The notes beneath the pieces were generated by a model, which did no database searches, had not been told where the DNA came from, and saw nothing but the letters and a program-made list of their open reading frames with translations. A DNA stretch of 38,827 nucleotides from the NCBI GenBank assembly GCA_021793235.1, contig JAJYTD010000039.1, forward strand, positions 1-38,827. The letters are read 5' to 3'. The DNA is from Actinomycetes bacterium (GTDB lineage Bacteria; Actinomycetota; Actinomycetes; Streptosporangiales; Streptosporangiaceae). Position 1 is the stretch's first letter. Every line of letters begins with the position of its first letter. A program made the position numbers and the translations under genes. Shown in pieces: positions 7,579-14,471 of this stretch.

Positions 7579-7914
7579 ATGAGGACCGTACCCGACCAGA
7601 CGCAGCCGCCCCCGGCCTTTGAGGCCCGCCAGGAATCGCAGGACCAGCAGGGCCGCGACCGGCTCGACGCGCTCGGTGCCCACCTGCGGGGCCGGCGTCT
7701 GGTGGTCGCTCTGAACGACGACGGCGGCCTGACCGTGACCGTGTCCGGCGGCGACGGTCACCCGGCGCAGAGCGTCGTCACCTGCCGGCGCCGTCCCTCC
7801 GACAGCGATCGGTACTGGTTCTGGGACGGGACGACGTCGATCACCGAGGCCACACCCGAGCACTTCCCCGATGCCGGCGCCCACATCGCCGCGAACCTGC
7901 ACCGTCTGTCGTGA
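7579..7914 (+). CDS. Small hypothetical protein, first gene of the XRE-linked cluster
   Basis: A 111-residue soluble protein. The central part (RRLVVALNDDGGLTVTV, then DRYWFWDGTTSI) predicts a small beta-rich domain. Such short proteins are common in actinomycetes beside XRE regulators and DUF574 methyltransferases, but the function is unknown. It has a good Shine-Dalgarno and overlaps the next gene by GTGA. The beta-rich pattern with a tryptophan (YRW/YWFWD) is shared in general style with the 9165-9497 product, so the two may be distant relatives. Confidence 0.7.
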   Translation: MRTVPDQTQPPPAFEARQESQDQQGRDRLDALGAHLRGRRLVVALNDDGGLTVTVSGGDGHPAQSVVTCRRRPSDSDRYWFWDGTTSITEATPEHFPDAGAHIAANLHRLS

Positions 7915-8129
7915 CCGGTCCCGCGTTCAGCCAGGAGGAAGAGCTCGCGCAGCTGGCCGCTGACTTCCCCGGATGGAAACTCGCGCGCTCCGGCGGCCGG
8001 CTGGTGGGGACTTGCCTTCCGCTGACCGGTGAGCGTCTGGACCCGCCGGACGGGCGGACCACGGTCACCGCGTCCACGATCCCCGAACTCCGTGCCGCAC
8101 TGGAGCAGGCCAGGAACCTTATCCGCTGA
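7911..8129 (+). CDS. Small hypothetical protein
   Basis: A 72-residue protein starting with GTG at 7911, overlapping the previous stop by 4 bp, so the pair is coupled. The sequence has the pattern FPGWKLARSGGRLVGT, a short beta-hairpin region, and an Ala/Leu helix at the end. Function is unknown. Coding bias is normal for the window. Confidence 0.65.
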   Translation: MTGPAFSQEEELAQLAADFPGWKLARSGGRLVGTCLPLTGERLDPPDGRTTVTASTIPELRAALEQARNLIR

Positions 8130-8202
8130 GACTGCCGAGCTCGCTAGGCCCCAGAGCCTAGCCACAACCGACCAGCGACAACACGCTAGGAACCCCTTTC
8201 CC

Positions 8203-9018
8203 ATGATCGAATCTGAAACCTCCGCCTCGGCGATCGACACCGAGCGCCCGCATGTGGCGCGTGTCTGGAACTACTTTCTGGGCGGCAAAGACCACTACGA
8301 GGTCGACCGCCGGGCCGGCGACGAAACGATGCAGAAGTTGCCCGAGGTCGTGGCGTTGGCACGCCAGTCCCGCGCGTTCCTGGTCCGCGCGGTGTCCTAC
8401 CTCGCAGGGGAGGCCGGGGTCGGCCAGTTCCTCGACATCGGCACCGGGCTGCCCACCCATGACAACACCCACCAGATCGCCCAGCGCGCCAACCCCGAGG
8501 CCCGGATCCTGTACGCCGACAACGACCCGCTGGTCCTGGCGCACGCCCGCGCGCTGCTGACCAGCACGCCCGAAGGCGCGTGCGACTACATCCACGCCGA
8601 CCTGCGCGACCCCGTGCACCTCATCCGGCAGGCCGAGGAGCTCTTGGACTTCTCCCGGCCGGTGGCGGTCACGCTGATGGGCATCCTGGAGTTCATCCCC
8701 GACCAGGCCCAGGCCGTCCAGATCGTGGACCACCTGCGGTCCCGGCTGTGCCCCGGCTCCTACATCGCGCTGTACGCCACCACCGACCACGTCAACGGGG
8801 AACGGGTGCGCCAGGCCGTGCAGCTGTGGAACCAGTCGGCCCCGGCACCGATGACGATCCGCACCATCGACCAGATCGCCGAGCTGCTGCGCGGACTGCG
8901 GCTGATCGAACCCGGCCTGGTCCCGATGCACCAGTGGCGCCCATTCCGCCCCGACGCGCTCGGACCACCGGTCGACGCCTACGCCGGCGTCGGCATCGTC
9001 CCCGCCCGCGGCTGCTAA
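8203..9018 (+). CDS. SAM-dependent methyltransferase, DUF574/Methyltransf_19 family
   Basis: A 271-residue protein with the family's N-terminal signature (ARVWNYFLGGKDHYEVDR) and SAM-binding motif I (FLDIGTGLPT), followed by an acidic loop after strand 2 (ILYADNDPLVLAHA) that would hold the ribose of SAM, and MGILEFIPD as motif IV. These are soluble class I methyltransferases very abundant in actinomycetes, often next to XRE regulators; substrates are mostly unknown. ATG at 8203 follows AGGAA by ~10 nt. Its place in the cluster suggests a methylation step on whatever product or nucleotide the kinase, NUDIX and radical SAM proteins act on. That is an inference. Confidence 0.88.
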   Translation: MIESETSASAIDTERPHVARVWNYFLGGKDHYEVDRRAGDETMQKLPEVVALARQSRAFLVRAVSYLAGEAGVGQFLDIGTGLPTHDNTHQIAQRANPEARILYADNDPLVLAHARALLTSTPEGACDYIHADLRDPVHLIRQAEELLDFSRPVAVTLMGILEFIPDQAQAVQIVDHLRSRLCPGSYIALYATTDHVNGERVRQAVQLWNQSAPAPMTIRTIDQIAELLRGLRLIEPGLVPMHQWRPFRPDALGPPVDAYAGVGIVPARGC

Positions 9019-9164
9019 CCCCTCTTCTTCTCCTAGACCTCGCCCGGCCGGGCTTCCCCCAGAAGCCACGGACCCCGCCCCCTGGACCGGCCTCCTCGGT
9101 TTCCCCTGCCCGGCCGGGCGAGCCCCTTCCGCCCGCCGACCCTACGAGCACAGAAAGACACTCC

Positions 9165-9497
9165 GTGTCCGGTTCTCCTCTTCCGCTGCGGCCTTACCGG
9201 TGGGGCCCGCTGGACGCCCTGCACAGCGCGTTGCGGCGCCGTCTCCCGCAGGTGCTGGTGAGTCACGTCCGGGCGGCGTCGCCTGCATACGTCCGCGTCA
9301 CCTACCGCGACGCCGGCCCCGCCGACCTGACCTACGACCCCGACATCGGCGAATACCGGTGGACCGCCGGCGCCGACCCGGACGCGCAGGTCGGCGGCCC
9401 CGACGACCTGGAGGAAGCCCTCCGCGTCATCGCCGAGCGCCTGGGCGCCACGCTGGCCCCGCCACCCACCGAGCACCCCCTTGGAGGAGACCGATGA
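9165..9497 (+). CDS. Small hypothetical protein
   Basis: A 110-residue protein starting with GTG at 9165. It has an Arg/Leu-rich N-terminal helix, a beta-rich middle (YVRVTYRD, TYDPDIGEYRW) and a C-terminal helix (EEALRVIAERLGATL). No domain assigned. A long open frame extends upstream through the methyltransferase but is a shadow of it. The stop overlaps the next start as ATGA, so translation is coupled. The beta plus terminal-helix layout resembles the other small proteins of this cluster. Confidence 0.65.
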   Translation: MSGSPLPLRPYRWGPLDALHSALRRRLPQVLVSHVRAASPAYVRVTYRDAGPADLTYDPDIGEYRWTAGADPDAQVGGPDDLEEALRVIAERLGATLAPPPTEHPLGGDR

Positions 9498-9744
9498 CCC
9501 AGAACCTGCGGTCTGTCGCACTGCACGCAATCGACCCCGATGGCCGCATGCGGACCGTCGAAGACGACCTGCCCCTGCCGGAAGTCCGCGCCCTGCGCAA
9601 GCAGGTCAGGGACGTCGAGACCGGTCCTCACCGCCTGGAGCCGGTGATCCCCCGGTTGGGCCGCAAGCCCGCATCGTCGGCCGGGCGGCCACCGAACGCG
9701 CCACCGCCGAGCTGCTGGAGGTGATCGGGGACTCCCTCGACTAG
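9494..9744 (+). pseudogene. Small protein gene interrupted by a frameshift
   Basis: Starting at ATG 9494 (ATGA overlap with the previous gene) the frame gives a plausible protein (MTQNLRSVALHAIDPDGRMR..., a LRKQVRDVET helix) up to about base 9640, then drifts into Pro/Ser-rich low-quality sequence and ends at 9724. In a second frame the sequence continues as ARIVGRAATERATAELLEV and ends at 9744, which looks properly coded. Adding one base in the C5 run near 9650 would join them into one ~83-residue protein. It is either a genuine one-base deletion or a sequencing error in a homopolymer. Function unknown; it is the last gene before a strong hairpin. Confidence 0.6.
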
Positions 9745-9767
9745 CGGCCCCGGCGTATCAGAGCCCC

Positions 9768-9801
9768 GCGGCCCAGGCCAGCAGGCGCGCGCCTGGGCCG
9801 C
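9768..9801 (+). terminator. GC-rich hairpin, likely terminator or attenuator
   Basis: A perfect 11-bp inverted repeat (GCGGCCCAGGC at 9768-9778, GCCTGGGCCGC at 9791-9801) with a 12-nt loop lies 23 bp after the frameshifted gene and about 60 bp before the glycosylase gene. There is no U-tract, as often in high-GC actinomycetes. It may split the cluster into two transcripts or only reduce read-through. Confidence 0.6.
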
Positions 9802-9860
9802 AGCACCAGACCTTGCGGTGAACCCACCCGCAAGCAGTCCCCGAGGGGAGGATGCTCCGC

Positions 9861-10634
9861 ATGACCTACGTGCTACGCGACAACCCCGGCTGGGACCGCA
9901 TCGGCGGCAGGTGGCTGCGCGCCACCGTCAGCAGCGGCGGCGACGGCCTCGTCGTCCTGACCGACGATGCCGAGGACCTGTCCGCCATGGACGTCTTCCA
10001 CGCCCCCGCCCAGTGGCCGGGCACCGTGCCGCCCGCCTTGGCGGACGCGTTGACCGGCGTCGGGACGGTGGCGCGGTTAGCCACTCCCAGCCTGTGGGAC
10101 GCGATCGCCACCGCGATCATCCGGCAGGTCATCCGCGCTGACCAGGCCCGCCTTCAGCACCAGCGGTTCCGCCGCCAGTACGGCCCCGCCGTCCAGACCA
10201 GCGCCGGCCCCCTGCACGCCCTCCCTTGCGCCGACACCGTCGCTGGTCTGCAGTGCGAGGACTTCCGCCGGCTCGGCATGGCGTTCAAAGCCGACGCGCT
10301 CCGCAACGCCGCCGTCGCCTACCTCGACCACCACACCAAATGGGCGGAACTGGCGCCCCGCCGCCTGGTGGAGGAGCTGCAGAACGTCCCGCGTATCGGG
10401 CCGTGGACCGCCGGCGCCGCTGTTGCCGACCACACCCACGACTGGTCGCTGTACCCGCACGGGGACCTGGCGGTCCGCACCTGGGCCAAGGCCGCTGCCC
10501 CTGATGTCGACTGGCCCACCACCGAACCGCAGTTCGCCGAGCGGTGGCGCACCATCACCGGCCCCTGCCTCGGCCTGGCCACCCTGTTCACTCTCGCCTG
10601 GGGAGCCCACCATGCAGAAAACGCCGACCCCTGA
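9861..10634 (+). CDS. HhH-GPD DNA glycosylase-like protein (AlkA-type)
   Basis: A 257-residue protein with hallmarks of the AlkA/HhH-GPD family. LWDAIATAIIRQVIRADQA matches the opening helix of the glycosylase core, NVPRIGPWTAG (about residues 175-185) is the helix-hairpin-helix, and YPHGDLAVRTW contains the aspartate (D202) in the position of the catalytic acid. Members excise alkylated or unusual bases from DNA. The N-terminal ~85 residues are a beta-rich domain (VLTDDAEDLSAMDVF). ATG at 9861 is preferred over 9852 because GGGGAGG is then 9 nt upstream. It overlaps the radical SAM gene by 23 bp. A broken copy of the first ~50 codons lies at 29488-29658. In this cluster it could act on a modified base rather than in general repair. 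Confidence 0.8.
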   Translation: MTYVLRDNPGWDRIGGRWLRATVSSGGDGLVVLTDDAEDLSAMDVFHAPAQWPGTVPPALADALTGVGTVARLATPSLWDAIATAIIRQVIRADQARLQHQRFRRQYGPAVQTSAGPLHALPCADTVAGLQCEDFRRLGMAFKADALRNAAVAYLDHHTKWAELAPRRLVEELQNVPRIGPWTAGAAVADHTHDWSLYPHGDLAVRTWAKAAAPDVDWPTTEPQFAERWRTITGPCLGLATLFTLAWGAHHAENADP

Positions 10635-12069
10635 CCTGCTGCAAGGGCACGACCCCGCCCACACCTTGGACGCGGTGTTCGTCAACGCGCCGCTGCGCGA
10701 CTACGCCGACCGGCCCCGCGTCAACGATTACACCCTGCCCACCCTCGGCATGGCCTACATCGCCACCGTCGCCCGCGCCGCCGGATTCAACGTCGCGGTC
10801 CTGGACGCCGAAGCGCACGGCCTGCCCGTCAGCGACGTCGTCACCGTCCTCAACACCGCCGCGCCCCGCTGGGTCGGGTTCAACCTGTTAGCCCCGACCT
10901 ACCGCATCTCCGCGCACATCGCCGACCGGCTCGACCACGCCATCAAGGTGATGGCCGGCGGGCACCAGGCCAAGGCGATGCCCACCCAGATCCTCACCGA
11001 CCCGCGGATGCGCCGCTGTCACGCGCTCGTGCTCGGCGAGGCCGAGACCCGTGTCGCCGCCCTGCTGGACGACCACCGGCGCCGTACCGAACTTCCCGGC
11101 GTGATGTGGATGGACCCCGTCCTGCACCGTCCCGTCACCGGCGGCGTCCCCGGCAGCGGTCACCACCTCGCCCCCGACATCGACGCCCTCCCGTTCGTGG
11201 ACAGGCGGTTCCTGGCCCAAGACCCCTACACCTCGGCGGGCCGGGTCGAGGCGAACATGGTCGGGGCCCGCGGCTGCCCCTACGACTGCTCATTCTGCGG
11301 CGCCGCGGTGTCGGCCAACCCCGACATCACGATCCGTACCCGCACCCCAGACAACATCATCGAAGAGATGACCCGGCTCTGGCAGCAGCAGGGCGTCACC
11401 GCGTTCCGGTTCGTCGACGACCTGTTCCTGGGCGCCCGCCGCATCATCGACCAGATGGCACGCGCGTTCACCGCCGCCGGCATCGGGTCGTGGGCCGTGT
11501 GGGACGCAACCGGACGCATCAACGTCCTGCACCGGCTTCCCGACACCACCTTGGACCAGCTCGCCGACAACGGCCTGCGCGAGGTCGCGCTCGGCATCGA
11601 ATCGGGCAGCGAACGCATCCTCGCCCACATCGACAAACGCATCACCCCCGCCATGGTCCGGTCGGTGGTGCGCCGCCTGACCGAACGCGGCATCGGCGTC
11701 AAGGGCTACTTCATCCTCGGACTGCCCACCGAGACCCACGCCGACCTCGCCCAAACGGTCGACCTGGTGCACCGGCTGTGGGACCTGACCGACCCGTTGC
11801 CGGGCCGGTTCCGCGCCAGCGTGTTCGAGTTCCGCCCCTACCCCGGCACCCCCGAATGGGACCGGCTGATGGCCACCGGCCGCTACAGCCCCGAACAGCT
11901 CATGGACTACACCGCCGTCGACCTGACCGACGCCGGCGAGGCGATGCGCAGCCGCGACGAGTTCAACTTCTCGGTCAACCTGCAGTTCGGCGAACCCACC
12001 CTCCCCCAGATCCGCGCCGCGCTGGTCGACCTGACCCACCAGCAGCACACCCGCGAGACCACCTCATGA
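10612..12069 (+). CDS. B12-binding-type radical SAM protein
   Basis: A 485-residue radical SAM enzyme. The N-terminal ~190 residues have the cobalamin-binding-like Rossmann arrangement common in class B radical SAM proteins (TLGMAYIATVARAAGF, AVLDAEAHGL, WVGFNLLAPTYR, VMAGGHQA). The catalytic domain carries the [4Fe-4S] motif C222-PYD-C226-SF-C229, followed by a TIM-barrel-like region (ALGIESGSERILAHIDK, GYFILGLPTET) typical of this class. Such enzymes use SAM to start radical chemistry such as C-methylation, methylthiolation or ring rearrangement. It shows no classical DxHxxG B12 motif, so cobalamin use is uncertain. It is coupled to the next gene by ATGA. The substrate is unknown; neighbours suggest a nucleotide or nucleoside. 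Confidence 0.88.
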   Translation: MQKTPTPDLLQGHDPAHTLDAVFVNAPLRDYADRPRVNDYTLPTLGMAYIATVARAAGFNVAVLDAEAHGLPVSDVVTVLNTAAPRWVGFNLLAPTYRISAHIADRLDHAIKVMAGGHQAKAMPTQILTDPRMRRCHALVLGEAETRVAALLDDHRRRTELPGVMWMDPVLHRPVTGGVPGSGHHLAPDIDALPFVDRRFLAQDPYTSAGRVEANMVGARGCPYDCSFCGAAVSANPDITIRTRTPDNIIEEMTRLWQQQGVTAFRFVDDLFLGARRIIDQMARAFTAAGIGSWAVWDATGRINVLHRLPDTTLDQLADNGLREVALGIESGSERILAHIDKRITPAMVRSVVRRLTERGIGVKGYFILGLPTETHADLAQTVDLVHRLWDLTDPLPGRFRASVFEFRPYPGTPEWDRLMATGRYSPEQLMDYTAVDLTDAGEAMRSRDEFNFSVNLQFGEPTLPQIRAALVDLTHQQHTRETTS

Positions 12070-12680
12070 ACCGCGGGCTGCTCATCACCCTGGACGGGCC
12101 CGGCGGCTCCGGTAAGAGCACGCTCGCCCGCGCGATCACCACCCGGCTCCTCCAGGCCGGGATCCCCGCCGAGCACACCGCACAACCCTCGCCCGGGCCG
12201 ATCGGCGCGCTGGCCCGCGCCGGCACCTACCACTTCCACGGGTACGCGCTGGCGTGCCTGGTCGCCGCCGACCGCTACCACCACCTCGACACCTTCATCC
12301 GGCCCGCCCTCGCGGCGGGAACCACCGTCATATGCGACCGGTACACGCCGTCCTCGCTGGTGTTCCAAGCCCTCGACGGCGTCGAGCAGTCCTTCATCAC
12401 CCACCTCAACTCCCGCGCCGAACCTCCCGACCTGGCGGTCTTCCTCACCTGCGATGAGGCCGAACTCCGCCGCCGGCTGGCGGCCCGCGGCTCACACGGA
12501 CGTTTCGAAGACGACCCCGCCATCTCCGCTGAAGAGACCACCCGTTACCGCGCCGTTTCCGCTCTGTACGCCCGCCAAGGAGTGCCCCTCCTGAAACTCG
12601 ACGCCACCACGACCAGTACCGATTCACTCGCACACCAAGTGGTCGCCGCCGCATCAGCGCTACCCTCAGCCCCGTTCTGA
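12066..12680 (+). CDS. Thymidylate kinase-like nucleotide kinase
   Basis: A 204-residue P-loop kinase. Residues 11-18 are the Walker A motif (GPGGSGKST). CDRYTPSSLVFQ is the DR(Y/F) motif with the following S and Q of dTMP kinases, and LAVFLTCDEAELRRRL matches the strand and helix before the lid. The lid (RGSHGRFEDD) is arginine-poor. This family phosphorylates dTMP with ATP, but since the chromosome must encode the housekeeping enzyme, this copy may act on a modified nucleoside monophosphate. ATG overlaps the previous stop. It sits between the radical SAM and NUDIX genes. Confidence 0.85.
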   Translation: MNRGLLITLDGPGGSGKSTLARAITTRLLQAGIPAEHTAQPSPGPIGALARAGTYHFHGYALACLVAADRYHHLDTFIRPALAAGTTVICDRYTPSSLVFQALDGVEQSFITHLNSRAEPPDLAVFLTCDEAELRRRLAARGSHGRFEDDPAISAEETTRYRAVSALYARQGVPLLKLDATTTSTDSLAHQVVAAASALPSAPF

Positions 12681-12710
12681 CCCGCACCCACGGGCCCGGA
12701 AAGGGGCGCA

Positions 12711-13205
12711 ATGGCCGACCGTTACCGATCCATCGTGGACGTCCACGTCATCCTCGAACGCGGCGACGAGATCCTGCTGCTGGAACGCCAGAGCACCGGC
12801 TACTGCGACGGCATGCTCCACTTGCCCTCCGGCCACCTGGATGAAGGCGAACCGGCCCACCACGGTGCCGCACGCGAAGCACGCGAGGAAGTCGGGGTCG
12901 ACATCGACCCCGGCGACCTGGTCCTGGCGACCGTCGTCCATCACCGCCAGAACACCGACCTCGCCCGGGTCGGGTTCTTCTTCGCCACGACCTGCTGGGC
13001 CGGAGAGCCCCGCAACGCCGAACCCCACAAGTGCAGCAAGCTCCAATGGTGCGACCCACGCGTCCTGCCGTCCAACACCATCGACTACCCCGCGACCGGT
13101 ATCCGCGCCTACCTGGCCGGCGTCCCGTTCACCGCCCACGGCTGGGACCACTACAGCGCAGGCCACGCTGTCCGGGCCCAGCCAACAGATCCGATGGGAA
13201 GGTGA
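12711..13205 (+). CDS. NUDIX hydrolase
   Basis: A 164-residue protein with a complete NUDIX box: GHLDEGE, then seven residues, then REAREEVGV (matching GX5EX7REUXEEXGU). The hydrophobic strands before it (VDVHVILERGDEILLLERQ) and the LPSGH entry are typical. NUDIX enzymes cleave nucleoside diphosphate-X bonds, and some act on modified nucleotide triphosphates. ATG at 12711 follows GGGGCG weakly; the frame is intact to 13205. Being the last gene of the cluster, it fits a role in removing or tailoring a modified nucleotide with the kinase upstream. The specificity is unknown. Confidence 0.9.
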   Translation: MADRYRSIVDVHVILERGDEILLLERQSTGYCDGMLHLPSGHLDEGEPAHHGAAREAREEVGVDIDPGDLVLATVVHHRQNTDLARVGFFFATTCWAGEPRNAEPHKCSKLQWCDPRVLPSNTIDYPATGIRAYLAGVPFTAHGWDHYSAGHAVRAQPTDPMGR

Positions 13206-13600
13206 AAGGCAGGACGACCGCGGGCGCCAGACCGAGCCACTCGGCCGGCCGCGCCATCATGTACAGCCGGGCGTACGTCCGCTGCTGGTCCTAACACCGA
13301 TCTGCTCACGCAGCTCAAACACCATACGAACCGCACGTCCCCACAGCTCAGTGGAGTACTTCCTCGGGGGTGCCATAGCCCCTCACCCTTCCAAGAGCCA
13401 GAACCTCCACCAAACACCACAAAGCACAACCTGCCCGCCACCGCTTGACAACACAGGAGCACCGGGGCGCTCCAGCCTCCTCGCTGCTTGGCGTGAGGTC
13501 AGCAAGAGTCGAGCAACGGCTCCAGCGTCGTCCGCTCCGCCGGCCGAGAGCATCCCGTACTCCCGGCGCTGCCCCCAACCAGATCCCGCAGCCACCGGAC

Positions 13601-13690
13601 CGGCAGCTGATGGCCTACGCACGGCACTTCACCCGCCCGCGGCCCTACATACGTCGCGACCCCGGCCATGCTGGCGGCATGGCCGCATCC
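13601..13690 (+). pseudogene. Fragment related to the 30424-30837 gene
   Basis: The bases from about 13601 to 13690 translate to LMAYARHFTRPRPYIRRDPGH then AGGMAAS, clearly related to LMAYARRFTRPRPYPLRDLGE/AGGMSAS of the intact gene at 30424-30837, and the DNA matches too. Only the middle ~30 codons survive; no start or stop in a sensible place. It is a relic of a second copy of that gene lying downstream of the intact nucleotide cluster. Confidence 0.7.
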
Positions 13691-13937
13691 TGGTGGGTCA
13701 GGCCGGTGGATCGGGCGCGATCCGGGGGCACGCTGCCCCCGGACCCCCTGCGGGCCGGAGGGCACGCCCGCGCGGATCTGTCTGTCACACCGTCTCACCG
13801 TTCGCGCGGGCGCACCCTCCGGAACGCGTGCGTGAAGATCACGCTTCTGCATGACCTTCCAACCTGGGCCGGTTCGCATCCGATGCGATACGACGTGGCC
13901 ATCGACAGGGGGCAGGGGGCAGGGGGGCAAGATAGGC

Positions 13938-14022
13938 GATCAGACGTCTGATCTCCGGAGGCGGCTGGCGCCTGGGTGATCACCTTCTCTAGCGTGGCGG
14001 TGATGTCCCCATGATCATGGGG
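13938..14022. other. Cluster of palindromes, candidate oriT or operator
   Basis: Within 85 bp just upstream of the mobilisation genes there are a perfect 16-bp palindrome GATCAGACGTCTGATC (13938-13953), a perfect 10-bp palindrome GGTGATCACC (13975-13984), an ATCACC/GGTGAT inverted repeat (13979-13984 and 13999-14004), and a second perfect 16-bp palindrome CCCCATGATCATGGGG (14007-14022). MOBP-type oriT regions usually lie next to the relaxase operon and have inverted repeats near the nick site, so this is the best oriT candidate in the window. It could instead be the operator of the mob operon. Confidence 0.5.
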
Positions 14023-14048
14023 GCGCTTCGCTGGAAGGGCGGTTGCCG

Positions 14049-14471
14049 GTGTCGGACGGGGAGGCGGAGTCGGGCGTGAAGGACGGCGGCCGCAGAGCCG
14101 CGCGGCAGCGGCGGCAGCCAGGTGGGCGTTCGTACAAGCACACCGTGCGGTTATCGGAGCAGGAGCAGTTGCACATTGCCGCGCGGGCGATGGGCGCGGG
14201 GGTGAGCGTGCCGCGGCTGCTGGTCGAGTCCGCGCTGGCCGGAGACGCCCAGACGGCGAGTGAGCGGCGGGCCCTGGTGGCCGAGTTTTTGGGGACGCGC
14301 CGGCTCTTGGCAGCGGTGAGCAACAACGTCAACCAGTTGGCTGCGGCGGCGAACGCGACAGGCGAGGTGCCGCCCGAACTGAATGCGACGCTGCATGCGG
14401 TCGCGCGGGTGACCGCGCGCCTGGACGCGGTGGTGGCCGACCTGACCGGCGTGCCGCAGAGGAAGCGGTGA
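14049..14471 (+). CDS. MobC-like relaxosome protein
   Basis: A ~140-residue basic protein with features of the MobC/relaxosome family: a basic N-terminus (RRAARQRRQPGGRSYKHTVRLSEQE), a ribbon-helix-helix-like segment, and the characteristic NNVNQLAAAANATGE near residue 95. MobC proteins bind oriT and help the relaxase open and nick it. The start is uncertain: GTG at 14049 or TTG at 14043, with GGAAGG upstream. The stop overlaps the relaxase start by 4 bp (GTGA), showing they are made together, as is usual for mobC and mobA pairs. Confidence 0.8.
   Translation: MSDGEAESGVKDGGRRAARQRRQPGGRSYKHTVRLSEQEQLHIAARAMGAGVSVPRLLVESALAGDAQTASERRALVAEFLGTRRLLAAVSNNVNQLAAAANATGEVPPELNATLHAVARVTARLDAVVADLTGVPQRKR

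Larger units (their letters stand above)
13206..14042. other. Non-coding and decayed region between cargo cluster and mobilisation genes
   Basis: No frame here has convincing codon bias over a useful length. The region contains a recognisable gene fragment (13601-13690), stretches with mixed composition suggestive of decayed genes, a G-rich run near 13910-13930, and palindromes from 13938 to 14022 described separately. No tRNA or transposase was seen. Confidence 0.55.

Noticed and set aside
7579-8129. Two coupled small proteins as a toxin-antitoxin module
   Set aside because: No toxin motif; such small proteins are regularly seen beside XRE regulators and methyltransferases in actinomycetes.
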